From assembly GCA_002791075.1 (NCBI GenBank), contig PFWI01000187.1, positions 1 to 18,217 of the forward strand: 18,217 nucleotides of DNA, in the 5' to 3' direction. This DNA is from a bacterium (Candidatus Ratteibacteria) CG_4_9_14_3_um_filter_41_21. GTDB lineage: Bacteria; Ratteibacteria; UBA8468. A model generated the notes under the pieces. The model was not told the origin of the DNA. It was given only the letters and a program-made list of their open reading frames with translations, and made no database searches. Shown piece by piece: positions 1 through 6,912 of this stretch; the first letter of the stretch is position 1; each line of letters opens with the position of its first letter. The translations under genes were made by a program, and so were the position numbers.

Positions 1-6
1 TTTTTT

Positions 7-15
7 TGATATTAT
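7..15 (+). promoter_or_regulatory. probable extended -10 element for the RHH/PIN pair
   Basis: The sequence TGA-TATTAT is an extended -10 (TGn followed by a TATAAT-like hexamer). It would start transcription near position 22, about 10 bases before the ribosome binding site AAGGAGG at 32-38. Any -35 element lies outside the window, so this rests on the -10 alone and on its likeness to other promoters in the window. Confidence 0.35.
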
Positions 16-44
16 ATTAATAACAAGTAATAAGGAGGGATATT

Positions 45-299
45 ATGGGAAGAACAACAGAAATAGTGAGCTTGTCTTTTCCTAAAAAAATGGTGGAGCA
101 AATAGATAAGATGACTCAAGAAGAAGGAAAAACCAGAAGTGAATTTTTTAGAGAGACGGTCAGACAATACATAGAGGACAGGGAATGGAAAAAAATTTTT
201 AGATATGGGGAAATAAAAGCAAGAGAGCTAAATATTACTGATGAGAATGATGTAGAGTGTCTTATTGATGAATACCGTACCGAAAGAAAAAAAAGTTAA
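45..299 (+). CDS. ribbon-helix-helix (CopG/MetJ-type) antitoxin
   Basis: This 84-residue protein has the ribbon-helix-helix layout. A short basic beta strand (about residues 4-12, TTEIVSLSF) is followed by two amphipathic helices (about 14-27 and 31-46) with the usual KTRSEFFRETVRQYI second helix. Such proteins dimerise and bind operator DNA, usually repressing their own operon, and the acidic C-terminal tail is the part expected to bind and block the partner toxin. An ideal SD (AAGGAGG, 32-38) sets the start. The downstream PIN gene begins inside this gene (about 32 bases of overlap), which fits translational coupling of an antitoxin-toxin pair. The DNA target is unknown. An ordinary CopG-like regulator is possible, but the linked PIN gene makes the antitoxin role likely. 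Confidence 0.85.
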   Translation: MGRTTEIVSLSFPKKMVEQIDKMTQEEGKTRSEFFRETVRQYIEDREWKKIFRYGEIKARELNITDENDVECLIDEYRTERKKS

Positions 300-690
300 A
301 GTCGTGTTAGATACCAACATCATTATTTCTGGTTTAATCTTCCAGGGAAAACAAAGACAAGTTTTGAATCTATTCTACAAGGGAAGTATAACGGTTTGTA
401 TTTCTTCTCCTATACTCAAAGAGTTAAGCGGTGTTCTTTATAAAAAGTTTAACTGGGATAGGAAAAGAATTCATAATATAATTGTTAAAATTGGAAATAA
501 AGCCATTTTAGTCAACCCTCGTGAAAAAATATCAGCAGTTAAGGAAGATGCCGACAATAGAATTTTAGAGTGTGCCCTTGAATCCCATTGCCAGTTTATC
601 CTCTCCGGGGATAAGAAACATCTTCTCCCCTTAAAGCAATACAAAGGGATAAGAATTTTGTCTACAGCAGAATTTCTAAAAATTATTTGA
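268..690 (+). CDS. PIN-domain ribonuclease, putative toxin of the RHH pair
   Basis: The protein has 140 residues from the ATG at 268; a TTG at 265 just upstream is an alternative start. It shows the PIN-fold acidic set: the N-terminal strand VVLDTNIIISGL with Asp15, a central acid near SPILKELSGVL, the EDADNRILECA segment, and a late SGDKKHL aspartate. These residues normally bind Mg/Mn for single-stranded RNA cleavage. Length and motifs match the COG1569 type of PIN toxin found beside RHH antitoxins. No strong SD precedes the start, which lies within the antitoxin reading frame, so translation is probably coupled to the antitoxin and kept below it. The RNA target cannot be read from the sequence. 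It stands directly before a housekeeping operon, 33 bases upstream of acylphosphatase, and could be cotranscribed with it. Confidence 0.82.
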   Translation: MNTVPKEKKVKVVLDTNIIISGLIFQGKQRQVLNLFYKGSITVCISSPILKELSGVLYKKFNWDRKRIHNIIVKIGNKAILVNPREKISAVKEDADNRILECALESHCQFILSGDKKHLLPLKQYKGIRILSTAEFLKII

Positions 691-723
691 TACAGATAAA
701 AATCATCTTTTTCGGACTTTTTT

Positions 724-996
724 ATGAAAAGAATCCGTCTTTTTATCTCCGGTTACGTGCAGGGAGTGGGATTTCGCTGGTATGTACAAAGGTTAGCCAA
801 AAGGATAAATGTCTATGGGTTTGTTAGAAATTTGAGGGATGGAAGAGTTGAGGCACTTGTAGAAGGAAAGGATGAGTTAGTCGAACAATTTCTGCAAAAC
901 TTAAAAGAAGGTTCCTTTAAAGACCAGCTTGAGGAAATCAAAAAGAGTGAAGAAGAATACCAGGAGGAATATTCGGATTTCACAATCAAATTTTAG
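724..996 (+). CDS. acyP: acylphosphatase
   Basis: The 90-residue length is typical of acylphosphatase, which hydrolyses carboxyl-phosphate bonds in small molecules such as carbamoyl phosphate in the cytosol. The diagnostic motif GYVQGVGFRWYVQRLA (residues 10-25) carries the phosphate-binding loop and the catalytic Arg18. The second catalytic residue is Asn36 in GFVRNLRDG. The C-terminal segment YSDFTIKF is the usual last beta strand. The ATG has no clear SD; the 30 bases before it are T-rich. The gene ends 3 bases before ligA, so the two are almost certainly cotranscribed. Enzymes of this family often sit in unrelated housekeeping operons, so the neighbourhood adds little about its substrate. 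Confidence 0.93.
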   Translation: MKRIRLFISGYVQGVGFRWYVQRLAKRINVYGFVRNLRDGRVEALVEGKDELVEQFLQNLKEGSFKDQLEEIKKSEEEYQEEYSDFTIKF

Positions 997-999
997 TTT

Positions 1000-3054
1000 A
1001 TGAAACCAAAAATCAGTAGCAATAAAAGAATAAAGGAACTAACCGATTTGATTAATAAGCATAATAGGAAATATTACCTTGACGATAACCCTGAAATCAG
1101 CGATTATGAATATGACCTCCTGGTCAGGGAATTGCTGGAACTGGAGAAGAAATATCCTCAGTACAAAAGGCCTGATTCTCCGACCCGGAGAATTGGCGGA
1201 GAACCGCTAAAAGAATTCAAAACAATAAAACATCAGTTTCCCATGCTTTCCATTGACAATACCTATTCTCCGGAAGAAATTCTTGATTTTGATAAAAGGG
1301 TAATAAAACTTCTGGCAGAAAAACCCGAATACGTAGTGGAGCCAAAGGTTGACGGGATAGCGGTATCCCTCATCTACCAGGACGGTCTTTTTTTCCGGGG
1401 AGTTAGCCGGGGAGATGGATGGCAAGGCGATGAAATTACCGCTAATCTTCGCACGATTAAAAGTTTGCCGCTCTCGGTTCCCTTTTCGTTTCCTCTGGAG
1501 GCAAGAGGAGAGATATATTTCAAAAAAGAAGATTTCAGGTTTCTCAATTCAGAAAGAAAGAGGAGGGGAGAGGTTCTTTTTGCCAATCCCCGTAATGCCG
1601 CTGCCGGTTCTCTAAAACTGCTTGATTCAAGCCTCGTCGCTCAAAGACCATTAAATTTTTTTGCCTATACCGGCTATTTTAAAAATGGCCCGAAAGAGCA
1701 TTATCGGGTTCTTCAATTTTTGAAAAAAATCGGTTTTCCGGTAAATTCTCATATTAAATTATTTTCCGGAATTGAAGAAGTGATTGAATACTGCCAAAAT
1801 TTTCAGAAAGAAAGAAATAAATTGCCTTATGATATCGACGGGATGGTTATCAAGGTGAATTCTCTTCTTGACCAGGAAAAATTAGGGAGAACCACCAAGA
1901 GTCCTCGCTGGCTTATCGCTTATAAATTTCCTGCTGTCCAGGCAACCACCAGGCTAAAGGATATTATTCTTCAGGTTGGCCGCACCGGGATTCTTACTCC
2001 GGTAGCTTTGTTGGAACCGGTAGAACTTGCCGGAAGTACTGTTTCCAGGGCCACTTTGCACAATAAAGATGAAATTCAAAGGTTAGACGTCAGAATTGGG
2101 GATAAAGTCTTTATCGAGAAGGGCGGCGATATTATTCCGAAAGTCTTAAAAGCGGTAAAAGAAGTTAGGAACGGAAAAGAAAGAATTTTTAAAATGCCGG
2201 GGGAATGTCCGGTTTGCGGAGGAAAACTATACCAGGATGCCGGGGAGGTAGCAGTTAGATGCGAGAATGTCAGATGTCCGGCTCAAGTAAAAGAAAGAAT
2301 CAAACATTTTGCTTCCCGGGACGCGATGGATATTGAAGGATTGGGAGAGGCAATGGTTAATCTATTGGTGGAGAAGAAATTACTTGCCGACTATGGCGAT
2401 CTCTATTCCCTGAAACTGAAACTTGCAGAGCTTATTTCTCTGGAGAGGATGGGAGAAAAATCAAGCCGGAACCTTCTAGACGCTATTGAAAAAAGCAAGG
2501 GAAAACCCTTATCCAATTTTATTTTTGCTCTCGGTATCAGGCATATCGGGATTCACAGTGCCGAAATTCTTGCCGAGAAATTTCCTTCCCTTTCAGAAAT
2601 AAGAACTGTTGACTTAGAATCTCTTTCCTCTATTCCGGAAATTGGCCCGGTTATGGCGCAAAGCATCTTTAATTTTTTCCGGGACAAGGAAATTATTTTT
2701 GTCTTAGAAAAATTAAGAGGGGCAGGAGTAAAAACAGTTGAGCGACCCACTTTCGTGGGTGCCCCGAAGCAACGAAATCATTCTGAAGCGTTAGATGAAG
2801 AATCTATCTTTTCGGAGAAAAATATATTCTCTGAAAAAAGAATTGTTCTTACCGGAACCTTAAAAGATTTTACCAGAAACCAGGTTACCGGATTAATCAA
2901 ACACCTTGGAGGGAGGGTTACGTCCTCGGTTTCCCCGAAGACAAGTTTTGTCCTTGCCGGGGAAGAACCCGGCTCAAAATTGGAAAAAGCAAAAACTTTA
3001 GGGATAAAAATTATTAATGAGAAAGAATTCAAAAGCCTAATCCATGCAGGATAA
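1000..3054 (+). CDS. ligA: NAD-dependent DNA ligase LigA
   Basis: This protein seals nicks in duplex DNA during replication and repair using NAD+. Its 684 residues include domain Ia and the adenylation domain, with nucleophile Lys116 in EPKVDG (114-119), then ARGEIYF and the YDIDGMVIKVN motif. The OB fold is around 318-395. A four-cysteine zinc finger (Cys403, 406, 421, 426) is followed by helix-hairpin-helix repeats (about 440-570) and a C-terminal BRCT domain (about 612-684). The order is canonical. The family commonly has CELKLDG around the lysine; EPKVDG is a milder variant. The odd part is the linker at residues 581-613, which is encoded by three successive stem-loops and repeats the peptide IFSEK; see the separate repeat entry. 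The gene overlaps the next one by 11 bases and follows acyP by 3 bases, so it lies inside an operon. Confidence 0.97.
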   Translation: MKPKISSNKRIKELTDLINKHNRKYYLDDNPEISDYEYDLLVRELLELEKKYPQYKRPDSPTRRIGGEPLKEFKTIKHQFPMLSIDNTYSPEEILDFDKRVIKLLAEKPEYVVEPKVDGIAVSLIYQDGLFFRGVSRGDGWQGDEITANLRTIKSLPLSVPFSFPLEARGEIYFKKEDFRFLNSERKRRGEVLFANPRNAAAGSLKLLDSSLVAQRPLNFFAYTGYFKNGPKEHYRVLQFLKKIGFPVNSHIKLFSGIEEVIEYCQNFQKERNKLPYDIDGMVIKVNSLLDQEKLGRTTKSPRWLIAYKFPAVQATTRLKDIILQVGRTGILTPVALLEPVELAGSTVSRATLHNKDEIQRLDVRIGDKVFIEKGGDIIPKVLKAVKEVRNGKERIFKMPGECPVCGGKLYQDAGEVAVRCENVRCPAQVKERIKHFASRDAMDIEGLGEAMVNLLVEKKLLADYGDLYSLKLKLAELISLERMGEKSSRNLLDAIEKSKGKPLSNFIFALGIRHIGIHSAEILAEKFPSLSEIRTVDLESLSSIPEIGPVMAQSIFNFFRDKEIIFVLEKLRGAGVKTVERPTFVGAPKQRNHSEALDEESIFSEKNIFSEKRIVLTGTLKDFTRNQVTGLIKHLGGRVTSSVSPKTSFVLAGEEPGSKLEKAKTLGIKIINEKEFKSLIHAG
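2745..2837 (+). repeat. stem-loop array and REP-like element in frame inside ligA
   Basis: Three inverted repeats lie head to tail in the linker between the helix-hairpin-helix and BRCT domains. First, ACCCAC at 2745-2750 pairs with GTGGGT at 2755-2760 around a TTTC loop. Second, TCATTCTGA at 2778-2786 and AGAATCT at 2799-2805 bracket a short core, with ATTCT/AGAAT as stem; this resembles a widespread bacterial REP-like repeat with TCATTCTGA...AGAATCT ends (from memory). Third, an 11-bp stem, 2809-2819 with 2827-2837, has one G-T pair and a 7-base loop. All keep the reading frame open. The stems are seen directly; a mobile-repeat origin is inference. Confidence 0.6.
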
Positions 3055-3931
3055 AATTAAAGAATTTTTCAATTACCTTAAAATAGAAAGGGGGCTTTCT
3101 GCAAACACCGTCGTCTCTTATGGCTATGATTTAAGCAAATATAAAAAATTTCTTGAGAAGAAGGGGATTTCCTTTAAAAGAATTTCCGAAGATAGCTTTT
3201 TCTCATTTCTTGAAGAATTGAAAAAGGAAAGTCTTTCCGAAGTTTCAATCTCCAGAACTTTAGCCGCGATAAAGAGTTTCTACAAATTTCTCTTCTCCGA
3301 AGATTATATTTCCTCTAATCCTCTGATTAACGTTGCTTCTCCGAAACTCTGGAAGAAATTACCTGCAGTTTTAAGCAAAAAAGAGGTAGAGGATTTATTG
3401 TCCCTTTTTGAAAAGAGGAAGGATTTATTTGCGGCACGCAACCTGACTATCTTAGAATTACTCTACGCTACCGGAATGCGTGCCTCGGAGATCGTAAACT
3501 TAAAAGTCTCCGACCTCCACTTAGAGGGCAGTTATGTCAGAATCATTGGTAAGGGAAGAAAAGAACGCATTGTTCCGTTTGGAGATACCGCAAAAACTAT
3601 ACTTTCCTCGTATCTTAAATATTGGAGAGAAAGATTTATAAGAAAGGATAGGCCGACAAATATTCTCTTTTTAACCAGATTAGGAAAAGGACTGTCTCGG
3701 CAAATTCTCTGGAAGATGGTCAAAAAATATGGAACTCTTACTGGACTTTCAAAAATAAAACCCCACACCCTGCGGCATTCATTTGCCACCCATCTTTTAG
3801 AGGGGGGAGCAGATTTAAGAGCAATTCAGGAACTATTGGGGCATAGTTCTATCTCCACTACTCAAATTTATACGCACATTGAAAAAAGTAGATTAAAAGA
3901 GATTCACCATCGCTACCACCCGAGGGGATAA
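3044..3931 (+). CDS. xerD: XerC/XerD-type tyrosine recombinase
   Basis: This 295-residue protein has an N-terminal SAM-like core-binding domain (about 1-90, starting IKEFFNYLKIERGLSANTV) and a C-terminal catalytic domain. All catalytic residues are visible: Arg146 (ATGMRASE), Lys170 (IGKGRKER), His241 and Arg244 (HTLRHSFATH), His267 (LLGHSSIS) and nucleophile Tyr276 (TQIYTH). The ending HHRYHPRG is typical of XerD, although XerC and XerD cannot be told apart with certainty by eye and some lineages have a single Xer. It resolves chromosome dimers at dif before division. The ATG lies within the last codons of ligA (11-base overlap) without a separate SD, so translation is probably coupled. No dif-like site was recognised in the window. 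Confidence 0.92.
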   Translation: MQDKIKEFFNYLKIERGLSANTVVSYGYDLSKYKKFLEKKGISFKRISEDSFFSFLEELKKESLSEVSISRTLAAIKSFYKFLFSEDYISSNPLINVASPKLWKKLPAVLSKKEVEDLLSLFEKRKDLFAARNLTILELLYATGMRASEIVNLKVSDLHLEGSYVRIIGKGRKERIVPFGDTAKTILSSYLKYWRERFIRKDRPTNILFLTRLGKGLSRQILWKMVKKYGTLTGLSKIKPHTLRHSFATHLLEGGADLRAIQELLGHSSISTTQIYTHIEKSRLKEIHHRYHPRG

Positions 3932-3941
3932 AAAAACAGTC

Positions 3942-3960
3942 TAAAGTTAAAAGTTTAAAG
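3942..3960 (+). repeat. short AAAGTT-type tandem and inverted tract before coaB
   Basis: The spacer between the recombinase and coaB carries TAAAGTTAAAAGTTTAAAG, a run of AAAGTT-like heptads that is partly self-complementary. It fills the place where an SD would be expected for coaB, and no clear SD is present. Similar A/T heptad runs occur between genes in other metagenome-derived bacteria (memory only). It may be a slippage-prone filler rather than a signal. Confidence 0.35.
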
Positions 3961-3967
3961 TAAAAAA

Positions 3968-4600
3968 ATGAAAAAGATTCTGATTACGGCCGGTCCAACC
4001 AGAGAAAAAATTGACCCGGTAAGATTTATTAGCAATTTTTCTACCGGAAGACTCGGTTATCTCTTAGCTGAACTGGCTAAGAAAAAGGGATTCGGCGTGA
4101 TTCTAATTACTGGGCCTACCTCTTTAAAACCGCCGAAGGGAATAAAGATAATTTATATTGAATCGGCAAAGGAATTAAAAAAAGAGGTTCTTAAGTATAT
4201 CGGCCGGGTTGATTGCCTGATTATGGCGGCAGCGGTCGGGGATTACCGTCCGAGGAAAATTGAAAGGAATAAAATCAAGAGTAAGAAGAAACTTCTCCTT
4301 TCTCTTGTTCGCAATCCCGATATCCTTAAACAGGCCGGCAAAAAAAAGAGAAAAAACCAAGTCTTTGTTGGTTTTGCCCTGGAGACAGAAAATTTCCTTC
4401 CGAACGGTTTGAAGAAAATGACCGAAAAGAATCTTGATTTTCTGGTGCTCAATAATCCCGGCTTTTTTGGTGAAGCAAAAGAAAGGAAAATGGTAAAACT
4501 TATTGATAAAAAAGGAAACTTGATTAACCTTTCTTCCCTTTCCAAAAAACAAATCGCCAAAAAAATATTGGATGAAGTCGAAAATTATCTTGGTAAGTAG
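3968..4600 (+). CDS. coaB: phosphopantothenate-cysteine ligase (stand-alone CoaB)
   Basis: This enzyme joins 4'-phosphopantothenate and cysteine using a nucleotide triphosphate, a step of coenzyme A synthesis. The 210 residues match the C-terminal half of bifunctional CoaBC. They show the N-terminal ILITAGPTREKIDPVRFISNFSTGRLG segment in two parts: the nucleotide-binding TAGPTREKID (7-16) and the SNFSTG loop (22-27). They also show the conserved AAAVGDYRP (87-95), a Lys-rich substrate region (IKSKKK, 103-108), LVRNPDIL (113-120) and VGFALETE (134-141). In most bacteria this domain is fused to the decarboxylase CoaC. Here there is no CoaC sequence upstream; the recombinase ends 36 bases earlier. 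CoaC should therefore be encoded elsewhere. The gene overlaps the following glycosyltransferase by 29 bases. Confidence 0.88.
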   Translation: MKKILITAGPTREKIDPVRFISNFSTGRLGYLLAELAKKKGFGVILITGPTSLKPPKGIKIIYIESAKELKKEVLKYIGRVDCLIMAAAVGDYRPRKIERNKIKSKKKLLLSLVRNPDILKQAGKKKRKNQVFVGFALETENFLPNGLKKMTEKNLDFLVLNNPGFFGEAKERKMVKLIDKKGNLINLSSLSKKQIAKKILDEVENYLGK

Positions 4601-5699
4601 TTATCCTCCGAGACAATGCGGCATTGCCGCCTTCACCGCGGATTTGGTGAACAGTTTAGGGAGAATAGATTCAGAACTAAACTGCCGGATCGTCGCAATT
4701 GGGGATAAAAAGTATCATTATGATAAGAAAGTAAAATTCTGTATCAGCCAAAGAAAAAAAGAGAGTTTTTTAAAGGCGGCGGACTGGATTAATGACTCTA
4801 AAGCAAACATTATTAATATTCAGCACCAGTTCCTTCTTTACGGAGAAGAAGGAGAATTTACCGCATCTTTTCTTAATCGAATAAAATTACCCGTCATCAC
4901 TACCATCCATACACTTCCGAGTCAACCTGCGAGAAGAGAAAAAGAGGCAATTAAAGCCATTGTTGATAAAAGCGAAAAGGTGACGGTAATGATTAATTAC
5001 GCCAAAGAGATTTTAAGGAAGGTTTATCACGCTTCCGGGGAGAAAATCAAGGTTATTCCGCATCCGGTTCCAAAAATAGAGAAAATTGGCCGGGAAAGAG
5101 CAAAGTTAAAATTAGGTTTGAAAGGAAACATTATTTCTACTTTCGGATTTATCCGCAGAGACAAAGGAATTGAATATGGCCTTGCAGCTCTTCCTGAAAT
5201 TCTTAAACAAACCCCCGATACTTTTTATCTGATTATCGGCAAGACCCAGCCCAGCCATCGGGCAGAGGAGGGGGAATCATACCGAAAATCTCTAATAAAT
5301 AGAGCGGAGAAATTAGGAGTAAGAAAAAATGTTAAGTTGGTCAATCGCTTTCTTCCTTTAAAGGAATTAACCGATTATCTCTGCGCTACGGATATTTTCC
5401 TTACTCCCTACTTAGGAAAAAGCCAGGTTTCCAGCGGCGCTCTTATCTATGGACTCTCTTTGGGCAGAATTTGCATCTCCACGCCTTTTTCCTATGCTAA
5501 AGAGGTTTTATCCTCCGGCCGGGGAATTCTGGTGGAATTCCGCAAAAGCGGCTGTATTGCCAAAGCGGTAACTAAAATCCTAAGGGATGGAAAATTGCGG
5601 AAAGATATGGAGAAAAAGGCTTACCAATACGGGAAGAATCTTCTCTGGGATAAGGTGGCAAAGGATTATTTAAAATTATTCAGGAGAAACGCAAAATGA
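4572..5699 (+). CDS. glycosyltransferase, GT4 family (GT-B fold)
   Basis: The N-terminus KIILVSSYPPRQCGIAAF carries the Gly-rich start of a GT-B Rossmann domain that is typical of GT4 retaining enzymes. The acceptor half contains INIQHQFLLYGEEGEF, VITTIHTLPS and VIPHPVP. The donor half begins at STFGFIRRDKGIEYGLAAL (about residue 190) and includes SSGALIYGLSLGRICISTP with the family's sugar-nucleotide contacts, followed by EVLSSGRGILV. The length of 375 residues is normal. No signal peptide or membrane span is visible, so it should act in the cytosol. It starts 29 bases inside coaB and overlaps the next glycosyltransferase by 4 bases (ATGA), so the two glycosyltransferases are probably made together and act in one pathway. 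The sugar donor and acceptor cannot be read. The start at 4572 gives the expected N-terminal strand. Confidence 0.85.
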   Translation: MKSKIILVSSYPPRQCGIAAFTADLVNSLGRIDSELNCRIVAIGDKKYHYDKKVKFCISQRKKESFLKAADWINDSKANIINIQHQFLLYGEEGEFTASFLNRIKLPVITTIHTLPSQPARREKEAIKAIVDKSEKVTVMINYAKEILRKVYHASGEKIKVIPHPVPKIEKIGRERAKLKLGLKGNIISTFGFIRRDKGIEYGLAALPEILKQTPDTFYLIIGKTQPSHRAEEGESYRKSLINRAEKLGVRKNVKLVNRFLPLKELTDYLCATDIFLTPYLGKSQVSSGALIYGLSLGRICISTPFSYAKEVLSSGRGILVEFRKSGCIAKAVTKILRDGKLRKDMEKKAYQYGKNLLWDKVAKDYLKLFRRNAK

Positions 5700-6838
5700 A
5701 AATAGCGGTGGGAATTAGCACGAGGAATTGTGAGAAGACAATTGGAAATGTGGTAAGAGTAGTTGATGAAGGGTTAAAGAAATATTTCCTCAATCAGGAG
5801 AGTTTAATTATTGTCTCTGATGGTTATTCAAAAGATAAGACCAGGGAAACCGCAAAAAAGATTAAAACGAAAAACGAAAAGATAGTAAAGCGGCAGGAAG
5901 GTTCGTTAGGCAAAGGGAATGGCGTAAAGACCATTCTCTCTTTAAGCAAGAAAAAAAAGGTTAAGGCCATTGCCCTAGTGGACGGAGATTTAACCAGCAT
6001 CAAACCGGACTGGATTAAGAGACTGCTTCTTCCCATCCTGGAAGGAAACGACCTGGTTGTCCCGTTTTATCTTAGGGACCGCTATGACGGGGTAATCACC
6101 AACCAGATTGCCTTCCCTTTAACCAAAACCCTTTACGGGGTAGATATCCGCCAGCCAATCGGAGGAGAATACGGGCTTTCCTCCCGGTATAGCCGGATTG
6201 CTCTTTCTCATAAACTTTTCCCGGGAAAGTTTGGCATCGACATTTTTCTCACTACGGTAGCCTGTTGCGAAGGAATGAATATTGCGGAATCCGTATTGGG
6301 AATAAAAGAGCATGAATCAACCAAAGAATACCAGGACCCGGAGAAACTTTTGGTCCCGATGTTTTATGACGTAGTAGGCACAATCTTCGAATTAATCGGC
6401 TACTACGAAAAATATATCAAAGAAGTAAAAGGAATGAGGAAGATTAAAAGGATTGGCGCGATTCCTTCTGCGGCGCCATCCCGCATCCCAACTGACAAAA
6501 AAGCGCTTTTGTCTAAATTTAAAGCGAAATACGGGGAGTTTATTCGGGGAAGGGAAGAATCATCCTTCTTAGGTGATTTATTGCCCTTATTTAATCAAAT
6601 TGCTCAAAAACCTTTAAAAGAGTATTCTTTTCCGCTTGAATTGTGGGTAAAAGCGGTATATCGTTCGATTAATGCTTTCCTTGAAGGAGAAAAGGTGATT
6701 GATGTTCTTCGCGTTCTCTGGCAGGGAAGATTTATCGGTTTAATCCGGGAAACCGAGAAAATGAAAAATCAGGAAGCAGAAGCTTATATCCGAAAACAGG
6801 TAAAAATATTTGCAAAATATAAATGTCTCTTGAAATAA
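5696..6838 (+). CDS. glycosyltransferase, GT2/GT81-like (GT-A fold)
   Basis: A GT-A glycosyltransferase of 380 residues. It has the N-terminal strand IAVGISTRNCEKTIGNVV, SDGYSKDKT (41-49), a GKGNGVK segment (72-78), and the metal-binding DxD as VDGDL (Asp96, Asp98). These are followed by DIRQPIGGEYGLS (150-162) and a conserved acidic/His section IAESVLGIKEHES. The IRQPIGGEYG block and overall layout recall glucosyl-3-phosphoglycerate synthase-like enzymes, though a general GT2 assignment is safer. The C-terminal 130 residues are helical and lack transmembrane segments. An AGGAG SD at 5683-5687 and an ATGA overlap with the GT4 gene fix the start. A role in making a compatible solute or a short glycan is inference from the pairing. 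The gene ends the operon, with 74 bases before the next gene. Confidence 0.82.
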   Translation: MKIAVGISTRNCEKTIGNVVRVVDEGLKKYFLNQESLIIVSDGYSKDKTRETAKKIKTKNEKIVKRQEGSLGKGNGVKTILSLSKKKKVKAIALVDGDLTSIKPDWIKRLLLPILEGNDLVVPFYLRDRYDGVITNQIAFPLTKTLYGVDIRQPIGGEYGLSSRYSRIALSHKLFPGKFGIDIFLTTVACCEGMNIAESVLGIKEHESTKEYQDPEKLLVPMFYDVVGTIFELIGYYEKYIKEVKGMRKIKRIGAIPSAAPSRIPTDKKALLSKFKAKYGEFIRGREESSFLGDLLPLFNQIAQKPLKEYSFPLELWVKAVYRSINAFLEGEKVIDVLRVLWQGRFIGLIRETEKMKNQEAEAYIRKQVKIFAKYKCLLK

Positions 6839-6839
6839 A

Positions 6840-6867
6840 TTGTTTTTTGCCGTTTTTCGCTTAAAAT
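6840..6867 (+). promoter_or_regulatory. weak candidate promoter for the helicase-exonuclease unit
   Basis: TTGTTT at 6840-6845, a 16-base spacer and TAAAAT at 6862-6867 form a plausible sigma-70 promoter in the only sizeable gap after the glycosyltransferase operon. It lacks the TGn extension seen elsewhere in the window. Read-through from upstream is an alternative. Confidence 0.3.
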
Positions 6868-6912
6868 ATTACTTAAGGTGAAAGAGATTAACTAATGAAA
6901 AAATAACAAGTT

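Noticed and set aside
1207..1425. Open frames on the - strand across ligA and other core genes
   Set aside because: They are shadows of well-supported genes, have no SD and give low-complexity or Phe/Leu/Ser-rich peptides typical of antisense frames.
4175..4560. Two long - strand frames across coaB
   Set aside because: Both mirror the coding frame of coaB, lack an SD and have no domain; codon bias of the + strand gene explains their length.
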